A stretch of 64,000 bases of DNA, taken from Engraulis encrasicolus (Eukaryota; Chordata; Actinopteri; Clupeiformes; Engraulidae). The notes beneath the pieces were generated by a model that saw only the letters and a list, made by a program, of their open reading frames with translations, made no database searches and was not told the DNA's origin. A program made the translations under genes and the position numbers. Positions 31,316-41,829 of the stretch are shown here, piece by piece; the stretch's first letter is position 1, and each line of letters starts with the position of its first letter. The stretch is taken from positions 44,416,905-44,480,904 of the forward strand of contig NC_085868.1 of the NCBI RefSeq assembly GCF_034702125.1. The letters are read 5' to 3'.

Positions 31316-31351
31316 ACAGTATATATAATGTATAGCTGTTTGCCTATGTTT

Positions 31352-31354
<3 letters not shown>

Positions 31355-31400
<46 letters not shown>
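31355..31400. repeat. (TC)n microsatellite
   Basis: About 23 TC dinucleotides. Confidence 0.97.
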
Positions 31401-31407
<7 letters not shown>

Positions 31408-31739
31408 CTCTCACTGTCTCTGAGCGTGCGGTACTGTATGCTGCAGTGTATATAGGTCTTTCTGTGTAAATTTAAATGCATGTACAGATCTTATTTGATG
31501 GCTTTATGGATTTAAGTGATCATTCAATCCCAGTCTGGATACACTGGATGTACAGTATGTCATTCCTTTACTCATCTTTTGGAACAGCCAACGACTGCTC
31601 ACCAGTTACCCCGACACTCTGTTGTTCTTTTTTTTCTTTTATGTTGGCTATTTGGGGTAGGCTACCTACCGGCGATGTTGTCATGTATGTTGTCATGATG
31701 TGATGTTATGCAGGATCTCATAATGGACAATCCGTTCCA

Positions 31740-32390
31740 TACTTTACAGTCTTATTCTAAGCAATGTTGTGAATCTTTTTACTGAGGCATTTGTTGATTT
31801 GTCATTCATGACCTGATTTGTATAACTAAATGCATAAAAATAGGCCGAAATCGCATTTTTTAAGGTTATTAGCAGTATTTTCTCTGTACCTGGATAACAA
31901 AAGGAGATAGCCACAATTAACCACAGTAAATATTCTTGTATGTACGATATTAACAAAATAAAAAAGGAATTTTGAAGCTGGCATTTTCAGGTGGTCAGAT
32001 TCATTGCATCAAAATATATGCAAATTAGTGCATATTTAATTAGATAATAGCCTAATTAGCATATTTAAACATAAAATATAGAAAACTTGTAATACATTTT
32101 TTTCTCCAATTCATACGAGTAATCATCTGATAAAGTTTCATATTGATATCTGCAAGTTAAAAAAAATACCCTATTCACCTATAGTGTCTCGCCTTATTTG
32201 TGGGATTGCGGTTATGAAAGGGTTAATTATTACCCCATATTGGGTTTGTTTCAATAAGGGCAGTGTTAAGGCAGTCAAATGTGAATGATTTTCAGGTAAT
32301 ATAAGCAATTTGGTACATTTTGTAACATTATTCACAGTAATATTAGGTGTCTTTAGTTTTTTGTCCTAATTTGCATTTATGGGACAATAA
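31740..32390. other. non-coding, right part of the TIR element
   Basis: AT-rich sequence with no coding signal, leading into the inverted terminal block at 32390-32510. Confidence 0.5.
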
Positions 32391-32519
32391 AGGCTCAAAA
32401 TCTGGAAATGCTCAAGTGATATCACCGGGCATCGTCTGAAATCTTGAACACTTGCCTAAAATCTATCAGATAAAGCAAAAAAAAGAACTTTATCAAAGAA
32501 ATCTGGGTTCAACCCCACG

Positions 32520-33575
32520 GCTCCCGGACTACCTTGATTCGTAACATGAACGGGCTGCTCATGCCGCTGACTATTCTGCTCAACATCTCCAGGACACAGG
32601 GAGGAAACCCTGATGTCTCATCCATGACCTGCTCAGAGACGTGATGGAAGGCAGAGCGAAGAGGTATTGGCAAAATATGTAAGGTCGTGGGTCCTGTTGG
32701 TACTATTGATGCCATTCTCTTGTCTGTATTCCATTTCTGCTAGTAACCATACAGTACCTGGAATTACCTACACTGTAGTTGTGAGGCAAAGAAAGACGGC
32801 AGCGGTTCTTAGAGGTACGTCCTTGCCCCTCTAATCACATCCTCCTCTGTTATAAAGTAAATACATAAAAGTGGAGACCAACGCAGTAAACATAGGCTCA
32901 ATGTGCATACTGCAACAGGTTTTGAGGCTGGGCAGCACCAACCCAGCGCTCCCTCTACATGGTCAGCAGTGTGCGTAATTGGTGAGCGAACAGTTCTGCC
33001 AGACTGAAACCGGTGGAGTCTCGAACTACTTTACGGGAGGCAAACAGTAGTCAAAGGCTCAGTGTCTTCCCAAGACGTTCCAGTCTCCAAGCAATATGCA
33101 CGGAGCATACGGTTTAGTGTCTGGAAGTACTTCTCAAGCACGCCTGACTGACAGGATGAAATGCAGAGGACACCCGGTGGGGAATCTGAACAGACTGTGG
33201 CCTTGACAAATGCTTTAGAAGTGAAATTAGTGCCTTGATCGCTTTGGATTGTGCAGGGTAGCCCAACAAATGAGAAGAACCGGAACAGTGCTCAATCTTA
33301 ATTTTGTGGTTATTTTTCATAGGGGAATGGCCTCAAGATAATGTGTGGATACACTATAGCCTACATCACAGTTAACAGAATTTTGGTAACCACTTCTCGA
33401 CCTAGGGAGCAGACCAACGTAATCAATGATGACTCGCTCAAATGGCTGTCCCATAGCACAGGTGGGATCAACCGATTAGGCTTCCCAGCGAGTTCAGTCG
33501 GCCCGAACAGCGCTCCGCCATCCCACTGACACACCTGTACATTCTCACACACCAAAGGAAGAAGAGTGTAAGGCA
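32520..33575 (-). pseudogene. Ty3/gypsy-type integrase remnant
   Basis: Pieces on the minus strand, in several frames, follow the order of an LTR-retrotransposon integrase. First comes ELAGKPNRLIPP (the region after the H2C2 zinc finger), near 33500. Near 33230 come VGLPCTIQSDQGTNF (second catalytic Asp block) and, near 33110, a YFQTLN-MLRAYCLETG stretch. Several stops and frame changes interrupt it, so it is dead. No LTRs were identified beside it. It abuts the TIR of the preceding element. The lower part (32520-32715) is open but unrecognised. Confidence 0.7.
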
Positions 33576-34319
33576 ATTAAACAATCAGTGGGAATAAGGC
33601 AAGACCATGTAACAACACCTCTGTACTTGTGTGTATTTTGGAAGACTTTACTTGACTTTCTGATTACTTAGGTATTAGTCGGGGACCCAAAGTCCCAAAA
33701 TTGGGTTGGACCTGACATGGCACGTTATACTTTTTATTTGTGATTTTTTTTGATAGTTCTATCCCTTAGGACTAATAATTTGAGGGTCTGCTCGGTCGAA
33801 AATATCGCAAAAAAAAAGTTGTGCCTATTTTAATGCATGTACCCTTCATTTTTCGAGATAAATTTCTGAAAAATGAAAAGTAACCTGAAATCCTTGGTGG
33901 CTTGGGTAAGCTGTCAAAAAAGGCTTTCCTAGTGCACAGGACACAACTACTGACTATATTAAATTAAGAAAATATTGTTAAACCACATTTGAACATGATT
34001 TTGTCTCAATTTTATGTCATAAAAATAGGCGTTTTTTTCCCTTTTTTGATATATTTTGGACTTTTCTTCATCTGCAATCAGGTTTTTTGTCAAGGTTTGA
34101 CACCAAACAATATGCCATTCTTTTTATTAAGCACTATACTGATTCCACAGCAAAAACTATAAAAATACAACCAAAATCGATGGATCTGTGTGACTTCAAC
34201 TCTAGTTTGTGATCAATAGGCCCAGAAACTCGATCAATAGGCCCAGAAACTCAATAGAATTTCCGGCTACAATCAAAATGCTGAAAAGCACACTGAATAC
34301 TTCACAATATGCCATACAT

Positions 34320-34321
<2 letters not shown>

Positions 34322-34400
<79 letters not shown>
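34322..34400. repeat. (CA)n microsatellite
   Basis: About 39 uninterrupted CA dinucleotides next to the inner end of the left arm. Confidence 0.98.
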
Positions 34401-34402
<2 letters not shown>

Positions 34403-34419
34403 GTAATCTGGGGATCATA

Positions 34420-35370
34420 CAATGATTTGCACCCCCCACAACGTACATATGTAGGCCTACTATGTACAGTACCGTACATCACCTGTATATACTTTACATA
34501 CTTTGTGGATTTGACAGTGATCTATTTTCACAGAAGGGGGAGATGGCAGATGTTAACAACTACCATTGAACACCTAGCGTACCTTCTGCCATCTGCAGGG
34601 CACAGTAACCAAGAGGAAAGCCTAGAGACTACTCTCAAAATTGTGAAAAATACATTGTGTGGAGTACACATTTTTTTAATCCTGAATGAAATTCAGGTAT
34701 TGAGCAGCATACATAAATAGATATGAAAAACACAATACATATTATTGCACAACATATTTAACATATAACACACATTTAACTATAAGTCAGTTCACACAAC
34801 CACACACATAATGTAATACACATCATATACGCAGCGCACATACAGCAGTATGTCATGGAGATGAGGTTCTAGTGATAAAATGTCCATTCATTACCAGAAA
34901 TAGCTCACTTCTGGCTTGAAAGTTGTGGGTCCTCATCTTCCAGTCTTGGTATATGAGAAGGTGGTGTTACCATAAGAATATGTAGGCCTATCATATTCAA
35001 GCAGGCACAAATGCATATGGTGCATACTATGAGGTCACACTCAATCTGCAATATCTGGACTGTTTCCATCCAGTGTTGCTTTAAGTTTTCACCAAGGTAT
35101 TGTGTGATGGTAGAATTTGAACACTGTATTAAGCCTTCTCCAACCAACCTCAAGATTCTGAATGAGATTGAGATCTAAACTCTAATACCAATTATGTTCC
35201 CTGAACCAATAGGTGCAACAACTCGTTTTAACTTTAAAACTTCTTTAAACGCTGAAATATTTGGTGACAGGTCTAATTTCCTGTTTCCTGTCTAAGAATG
35301 AGGAAAGCTGAATCAATATGTAATTCTATATATATTTTTAAATACAGGCATATTCATCAGGCTCACATTT
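34420..35370. other. no gene seen
   Basis: AT-rich non-coding DNA inside the long-TIR element. The short minus-strand open frame at 34905-35153 has no recognisable domain. Confidence 0.45.
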
Positions 35371-35379
35371 TAATGAGAC

Positions 35380-35515
35380 ATCATTGGTACACATGGATTG
35401 TCCACCACAAAGTCTAGACCTCAACCTCACTGAGAATCTTTGGGATATCCTGGACAAGGCGTGGCATAGTGCCCAGACTCTACCATCATCCATATAAGAT
35501 CTTGTATTGGTGAAA
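35380..35515 (+). pseudogene. Tc1/mariner transposase C-terminal fragment
   Basis: Reads HMDCPPQSLDLNLTENLWDI, then LDKAWHSAQTLPSSI and a TAA. PPQS-DLN-ENLWD is the hallmark around the last catalytic Asp of Tc1-like transposases. Only about 40 codons remain, without TIRs nearby. Confidence 0.85.
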
Positions 35516-35639
35516 ACTTGGTGAAAGTAAGTCCAGACTTTGTAGAAGTTTATTAAGACAATACAACACCAAATTTGTATCACAATCAAAGAAAAGGGCA
35601 GTCATACAACATGTGTGTGAGACCTTTTTGATGCTGATG

Positions 35640-36200
35640 TTTTAGGCCACACTGTGTAGAACCCTCTCTTATAGAGTGGAGGGGTGGTTCTCCTAAAGTT
35701 ATCCACCTGTCGCCTGCACTCCCCCTCCAGCCCACCTTTGATCCACCTCACAATTGCAGTGTCATTATGGAAACTTGCATGTGGTAGATATAAGTGCTGT
35801 AGCAAAAGTAGGTATAGGATGAACAATACCAAGGAGAACACCATTCTTTGTGGCACTCCAGTGCTGCTGACCACAATTCTGTATCCACCATCTGCAGAAG
35901 TGTGTCTCTAAGCAAGAGTGGCTGGATGTTGGAGGCACTACTGGAGAAGTCAAAGAACATTATTCTCACAACACTGTCTCCTTTGTCCAAGTGAGAATGT
36001 GCCCTATGCAGTAGTTACAGGATAACACCCACACCTCCCACATTCTCCTGGTAAACTAACTATATGGAATCCAATGCATGGCGAACCTGGGTTTTCTTTT
36101 TGTAGAGCAGCAGTACTCAGTCAGATGTCTTCATTATGTGAGCAGCTGGTCTGTAATCATTGGGGTGTGGCTTTTTGGGGACTGGTATGAGGGATGAGGT
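35640..36200 (-). pseudogene. LINE reverse transcriptase fragment D
   Basis: The minus strand reads, in order, ALTSHIMKTSE, HSHLDKGDSVVRIMFFDFSS, NIQPLLLRDTLLQMVDTELW, STGVPQRMVFSLVLFILY and HNDTAIVRWIKGGLEGE. The FFDFSSA, S-TG-PQG and -DDT- blocks are RT motifs of fish non-LTR retrotransposons. The catalytic pair has decayed (HNDT for ADDT). Stops and frame shifts are present. Confidence 0.85.
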
Positions 36201-36854
36201 CTTCTACTGTAGGTACAATCTATAGGCGCCTCACCCATTTATACACTCTTGTTGACAATGTATTGCTGTGGCTCAGCTACCTCTTTTGCACATGTTTTAA
36301 ATATTACAGGCTTGAGGCCCAAAATAAACAGTACATCAATATGTACTGTAAAATACACAGTACATCAATATTTCACTACAGCACACTTCATATACAGTAC
36401 ATACATATAAACAGGGAAGGCACTTATACCAGTGTTCCCAGTGTGCATAGACATGTCCCTCTTTGACCTGGATCAACAAATTGTGCTATCAGTTTGAAAT
36501 AAGTTAACTTATGTAACTTTTGTAGTGCAGGGATGGAATAGCCAGCATAATGGCTTGGAAATATCACACTCTTCCCTGCTCATGTTGGCATCAGCCTCCA
36601 GTGTATCATTCAGGATGCAACACAGATATGTTGTGGTATTTGCTACCTAGCTGTTAGATAGATGGCAAGGAGGGAACTGTGTTACATTATCACACTCTTC
36701 CTATTAATATTATTAATGTCAGACTACCCCATAATCATAACAAATATAAAGGAGCTGTTGGAACCAACTGTTAATTGGAGATAGAATGGTATGGTTGGCT
36801 GCATATAACAAGTGATTAATCATCACCAACTATAGGCCTACTACCTGTTTGTTA

Positions 36855-37010
36855 CCTAGACAGGTAATCGATAAGCATTAAATAAGGAGATAAAATTCCC
36901 CTCTGTCGTACTCGTACCCTGTTGCTGACATTAAAACGTGTAGATAGGATGTTCGCCCATTTAACATGCACATGTTGGTTAGAGTACCAGTAGGCTAAAC
37001 GTTTTACCAA
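36855..37010 (-). pseudogene. LINE reverse transcriptase fragment C
   Basis: VPSSLVKRLAYWYSNQHVHV, then WANILSTRFNVSNRVR and RQRGILSPYLM. This matches the WY-Q-VRWG...S-F-V-NGVRQGGILSPYLF region of another LINE group (NGVRQGG has decayed to NRVRVRQRG). Confidence 0.8.
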
Positions 37011-37034
37011 ACTACTGGGAACTCCTCCATGCAG

Positions 37035-37200
37035 AGGTTGAGAGTCACTATTGAAATGATCTCCTACGTTTTCACTGTACTGCAGAACAGAACATTCAGT
37101 GGACTCAAAGCAGTATCTCAGCGCTTCTTCTGCTTCTGGTGTCCACATCCTCACAGTGCGTGTGGTAGTAGATAATACTAATTTCTGGTAGAAGAGACAT
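37035..37200 (-). pseudogene. LINE fragment B (endonuclease-RT linker)
   Basis: RTVRMWTPEAEEALRYCFES, then TECSVLQYSENV. This is the W-PEAEEAL-DCFE-T-W-V motif found between endonuclease and RT in fish LINEs. It is fused in frame to fragment C, which comes from a different place in a LINE, so the two were joined by deletion or insertion. Confidence 0.75.
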
Positions 37201-37204
37201 TGAG

Positions 37205-37870
37205 ATTCAGGTAGAAGGTACATAGTTGGGCCTTGCTGACCACTGAGCCTATGTGAATACTCCAGGACAGGTCTTCAGCTGCAGTGTCCTCCAGGGATTT
37301 AAAGATGTTGACCGTCTCCACCACCTACAAGTCACCACTACATGGGTTTGTGATTGTTTTTGTGAAAGTCCACAATGATTCCCTTGTTGTTTTTAGACTC
37401 CAGGACGAAGCTATTGCTTTTACACCATGACGGCAGATGTTCTGTCTTGTTCCTGTAGTCTGTCTTGTCTTCATTCATAATTAGTGTGACATTATGTTAG
37501 CGAATGAGGAGAAAGAGGCAGTTGTGGGTGAACAGGGTGTAGAGTAGAGGGCTTAGCTAACGCCCTTGCAGTGTGCTGGTGTTGATAGCAAGAGGGAACA
37601 GTTAGAGAGGAAATCCACAGTACATGATGGTTGGTCAGGCTCAGATAGTGGGGTTTAGAACAAAGACTCTGAGGCTGGATGGTGCTGAAGGTTGAACTGT
37701 AATTCAAAATTGTGCATATGTGTTCCTCAGCTTCATGTTCTCCAGTAGTATGAAGCATGCAGGTGATGATGTCCTGTGTAGAGCAGTTTGCCCTGTATGC
37801 AAACTGAAATGGGTTATGTTAATCCTGAAAATATTGGCTTTCCAGAGAGTTACCATACTGCAGAGTGGCA
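37205..37870 (-). pseudogene. LINE reverse transcriptase fragment A
   Basis: The minus strand carries NPFQFAYRANCSTQDIITCM (near 37815), STFSTIQPQSL, INTSTLQGR-LSPLLYTLFTHN (near 37530), NKTEHLPSWCKSNSFVLESK, KGIIVDFHKNN, and a downstream VVETVNIFKSLEDTAAEDLS tail (near 37290). The order is that of a complete RT palm-thumb. The AFNT and ADDT boxes are eroded and several stops are present. Confidence 0.85.
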
Positions 37871-37879
37871 GGTCTGTTA

Positions 37880-38105
37880 GGTGTTTAATGGTAGTTGTGT
37901 AGGCCTGCCTTTCCCCCTTCTGTGTAAGTAGCTCACTGCGTCACATCCAGGAAGTAGGCCTATGTATGTGTGGGGTATATTCAGGTGTGCAGGGTGTCAC
38001 CTGGGGTGAACATGATTGAAGGATCGCCAGATTGTGTGGGTGGGTGTATGTGTGAGTGGGTGTGTGGGTATGTCATATTGCTCAGTATTCAGCATGCCTT
38101 TCAGC
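37880..38105. other. non-coding, GTGTGGG-rich
   Basis: Short T/G-rich non-coding DNA between LINE fragment A and the right inverted arm. Confidence 0.4.
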
Positions 38106-38755
38106 ATTTTAATTGTAACCTGAAATTCTATTGACTCAAGTCCCCACAGATCCATTGATTTTGGTTGTATTTTCATAATTTTTGCTGTGGTATCACTATA
38201 CTGCGTACTGAAAAGAATGGCATATTGTCTGATGTCAAACCTTGGAGAAAAACGTGATTGCCAGAGAAGAAAAGTTGAAAATATAGCAAAAAAGTGAAAA
38301 AACGCCTAATTTTATGACATAAAATTGAGCCAAAATCATGTTCAAATGTGGTTTAACAATATTTTCTTTATTGAATATAGTCAGTAGGTGTGTCCTGTGC
38401 ACCAGGCAAGCCTTTTTGGACAGCTTAACCAAACCACCAAGGATTTCAGGTCATTTTTCATTTTTCAGAAATTTCTCTCGAAAAATGAAGGGTACATACA
38501 TTAAAATAGGCACAACTTTTTTTCGCGGTATTTCCGACCGAGCAGACCCTCTAATTATTTGTCCTAAGGGATAGAACTATCAAAAAAATTACAAATAAAA
38601 AGTATAACGCGCCGTGTCAGGTTCCTCCCATTTTAAAGCACTTTTGAGGGTTTGGGTCCCTGACTATATGGAATGGGGTCATGTGTTGTCAACTAGCTGC
38701 AGTTTCCACATTCACACAGTGGGTCCATATTGAACTACACTAGTATCTCCCATCG

Positions 38756-39095
38756 GGAGCGTACCTATGTCCCCGGGTCCTTTGTATGGGACTGGGGAAC
38801 TTCGGACCCTTTTTCTTAAAAAAGGGTCCTATGTTCCCTGCATTGTATCTGACAATACAAGGAGATAAGGCCCCGGATGCTTGCGCATGCATATTTCGTG
38901 CACAAACGGTCGCCATGCATATTTCATGTCAAGTTTGCGAACAGTGGCAGCCTAACCCTAACGACAACCTGCGCCTGCCATGCTTCAGCAGTCTACTTGG
39001 AGCAGGGAACAACATAGAACCCTTTTTTGAAAAAAGTGTTATAAGTTCCCCAGGAGCGGGTAACATAGGACCCCGGGAACATAGGGATGACCCCC
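38756..39095. mobile_element. MITE-like inverted-repeat unit
   Basis: The left part TACCTATGTCCCCGGGTCCT and, inverted from the right, CCTATGTTCCCGGGGTCCTA are imperfect inverted repeats of ~28 bp. GGGGAACTT also occurs on both sides. There is no TSD and no coding. Confidence 0.65.
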
Positions 39096-39099
39096 CCTC

Positions 39100-40630
39100 C
39101 CGTCCTTTTTTTTTTGCCTCTGCCATTGTGTTTCGTTTACAAGCTCAGTGGAGAAAATAAGTTTCCCCACTGTCAGCCTAGGGCAAGCAACTTCTGAAGG
39201 CTGTTCCCCAAATGCAAATGTTCTGCAGGCTCTGAAAGGATGTGTGGTGTGTCTTAAGTGTCACCATAACAATCACCATTGCCCCTGTGTTTACTCAGTC
39301 TCTCCGCCGTATTCCCCTCATTAATACGCATAAACACATTTCCGTTTGCACTGTTGCAGCCATTTAAGGCCGCCTTGATGCTGTGTTTTCCAGCAAATGT
39401 TCTCACAGTATGAGGCCCTAATAGGCAGACAGGCAGACAAAAAGTACACAAACAAAACTGTTTGCTCTTCTTCCCCATTAGCAAGGGAGGAAGGACAGCT
39501 GTTGTTGGCTAAATCAAGCACCTAAACAAGACTGTAGCCATTAGCATGGCATCAAACAGTTTGGAGCGATACGAGCACAATGTTGTGCCTGCATGCGCTA
39601 TCCAGTAATTAGGTGACAAATATCGGTGTTTGAAGAGGGCAAGCAAATCACCTTTGTTGTGATTTCGCCTCATTAGCCTAATGAGGTGATTTCATTACCT
39701 CCGTCTGTAGGACTTTGTCATCAGATGTTGTGTGTGAGCGCCACGTGGGCCTGCGTGAACAATATGGGAGGCCGGCGTTCTGTCAAGATGGGCTGCTTTA
39801 TCAAGATGAGCTACCAATAGGCTGTTAACATACAGTAGCCTAAACCCGAAACCAATGTGTTTTCACCATTGGGGTCGCTTAAAATGAATAGGCTTACTGA
39901 TAAAAATTACTAATTAAATAACACAACAATTGAATATTCTCTTTGAAACATAGACTGTCATGCATATCTTTAAGTTTAATACCTTAAAACTTATGTTCTC
40001 AGTTATGTTTTGATTTTTGTCGTGCAAAAAAATATGTAAGGGGTCCCCAGAAATTTGGGATGTCAAAATGCGGTCCAGTGACAAAAAAAAGGTTGAAAAA
40101 CACTGCCTTAACCCTAACAGAACAGGGGCTTTTTTTATGGGTTGGAAGGTAGCTCACATCCACTCAATGGTACTCGTAGCTCATATCGACACAAGTCTAC
40201 AAGGCTTGGCATGGTGGAGACTGGAGAGAACAAGGGGCAGCAGGTGTTGGAGGCTTTACCCGCGACCAAGCCGCCGCAGACTCCACAGGAAGTGGACAAA
40301 ATGGAAGGTCCGGAGAGGCGAGCAGCGGGGCAAACCCAGCAGGGCCTGCAGCTCAGTCAGGTGATAAGCCATCTTCGCGCTCTCTGGGCGGCGAGACCTT
40401 TTTTTATACAGGGATCAAGGAATAAAATGCCTCCATTTCACAGCATGCTCCGCTCGCTGCCCCAGTAACATTACACACACAGCACAGGCCCACAGCTCTC
40501 TTGCACACACACTCATTCTTCTTTTTACAGTCTCTTCCCCACTCACCAATAAACACACACACACAAACTGTAATGTACACATGCCACGCACTGACACTCC
40601 CTATACTCCCCTCAGGGAAGCCGGCAAGGG
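39100..40630. other. no gene seen
   Basis: Non-coding. Near 40090-40105 the sequence AGGTTGAAAAACACTG is a lone hAT-type terminus. A G+C-richer patch at 40200-40400 has no domain in any frame. Confidence 0.45.
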
Positions 40631-40644
40631 GCGGCCGGGACTAA

Positions 40645-40778
40645 GGGGTCAGTTGTCCCGGGCCCATGAAGAGGAGGGGCCCAAAATTGGGTTCTCATTA
40701 CATTGTATGTATTGGATGAGGGGCCCATTCAGTTGCATTTGTTCTGGGCCCACCCAAAGTTGTCAGCGGTCCTGGCTC
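40645..40778. mobile_element. short interspersed repeat (family M3, copy 1)
   Basis: Shares TTGGGTTCTCATTACATTGT, ATGTATTGG-TGAGGGGCCC and GGGCCCA-CCAAAG-TGTCAGCG with copy 2 at 41610-41741. GGGCCC-rich ends are inverted. Non-autonomous, class not established. Confidence 0.75.
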
Positions 40779-40784
40779 CCCCAA

Positions 40785-41600
40785 ACACACACAGACACAC
40801 ACTGCACACACACACACACATACACATACAGAGACACACCTTAATCCCCTTTCCTGCTCACATCCCATCCTCTCCTCTCAGGATAAAGTGCTAAATATGT
40901 GACATCGGAGTCACAAAGTGCACCTTTTGCATCTGGTACCATATCCTCCCAAAAGTGCATTTGTCTCAACGAACACCTTAGACTTTGACTTTTTGAAAGA
41001 AAAATGGTTTGAGCTGTCGAAGCCCCAGGGACACTATTTTAAGTGTGCATGCGTGCGTTTGGATATGCTTGTGTCTTTCCACAGGTGTTCATGTGTGCTG
41101 TCTGTAACTGGTGTGGTTGTCTGTGTGTGTGAAAGAGAGAGTGTGTGGAAAAAGTAAGTGTGAGAAAAGGAAGAGAAAGATTTTGTGAGTGTTGAGAGTA
41201 ACGTGGAAGTGGAGTGGAGTGGGTGGGTGGGTGGAAGGAAGGGGAGAGGCGGTGAAGAGGGATTAACATCAGAAAGGGGGTCTTTGCGAAAGGGGGTCGT
41301 GCGGGGGCGGCACTCTGGTGAGAGCGGGCATTAGCATTCTAGGGGCGCCAGGCAGCACAGGTTTCGAGGGAGAGAGCAGCAGAGGGGGCCCTTCAGTCAC
41401 AGGGCACTGGCTGAAGGTAATTGCTAATAGCTGTGCACACCTGCTGCTCAGGGGCCCCGGCGCTGCACTGAATGGAGAGAGAATGGAAGTGAGACGAAAG
41501 GGAAGATGAGGTATATAAGGTGCTGAAGAGAAGGGTTTGGGGAAGGTGGGGGAGGTGGTGGTGGAGGCGGGGTTGCAAAGCCATGTGTGTGTGTGCAGAG
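40785..41600. other. no gene seen
   Basis: CA-rich at 40785-40835, then purine-rich G+GA DNA at 41140-41540. Long open frames here come from skewed composition and show no domains. Confidence 0.4.
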
Positions 41601-41609
41601 AAGGTGACA

Positions 41610-41738
41610 AAGGGAACCGTTACCCCGGGCCCAGGGACAGAGTGGGCCCATAATTGGGTTCTCATTACATTGTATGTATTGGGTGAGGGGCCCTTTCAGA
41701 TTACTTTGTCCCGGGCCCATGCCAAAGCTGTCAGCGAC

Positions 41739-41741
<3 letters not shown>
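41610..41741. mobile_element. short interspersed repeat (family M3, copy 2)
   Basis: Nearly the same as copy 1 and in the same orientation. The rim CCCGGGCCCA appears on both sides, inverted. It ends directly at a (GT)n tract. Confidence 0.78.
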
Positions 41742-41790
<49 letters not shown>

Positions 41791-41812
41791 AGCGAGAGCG
41801 AGAGCGAGAGAT
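41740..41812. repeat. (GT)n then (GAGAGC)n
   Basis: About 24 GT dinucleotides followed by four GAGAGC-type hexamers. Confidence 0.95.
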
Positions 41813-41829
41813 AAAGATTAGAAACGAGA

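Larger units (their letters stand above)
30880..31550. repeat. direct duplication of ~100 bp (30880-30980 and 31455-31550)
   Basis: Both copies contain AGGTCTTTCTGTG, AAATTTAAATGCATGTA, TTTGATGGCTT and GGATACACTGGAT in order. The palindromic insertion and a CT microsatellite lie between them. They belong to the 3' non-coding part of the TIR element. Confidence 0.85.
29273..32510. mobile_element. ~3.2-kb DNA transposon with ~130-bp TIRs and a CXC-protein segment
   Basis: The left end (GAACCCAG..., TGATAAAGTTTTTTTCTTTGC, CAGACGATGCCCGGTGATA, TTGAGCATTTTCAGAT) recurs inverted at 32510-32390. A subterminal block ATTAACCCTTTCAT occurs near 29738 and inverted near 32215. The interior carries the coding segment at 30121-30769. 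The superfamily is not recognised, the TSD is unclear, and the outer limits are accurate to perhaps 10 bp. Confidence 0.7.
33676..38666. mobile_element. ~5.0-kb element with ~530-bp terminal inverted repeats
   Basis: The left arm (TAGTCGGGGACCCAAA to about 34200) and right arm (about 38110 to TTTGGGTCCCTGACTA) are inverted copies over ~530 bp. Shared blocks include CGTTATACTTTTTATTTGT, CATTTTTCGAGA, TGGTTTAACAATATTTTCTT and ATCCATTGATTTTGGTTGTA. A TA or TAT direct repeat flanks the ends. The interior contains only LINE and Tc1 fragments, so the mobilising protein is not encoded here or not recognised. Confidence 0.78.

Noticed and set aside
30780..31330. Long palindrome as a rho-independent terminator or cruciform replication origin
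   Set aside because: The DNA is vertebrate and the palindrome has a 16-bp TSD, so a mobile insertion explains it better.
38940..38970. Telomere-like CCTAACCCTAAC (also near 40109 and 54646)
   Set aside because: Only one or two hexamers each, so not an interstitial telomere array.
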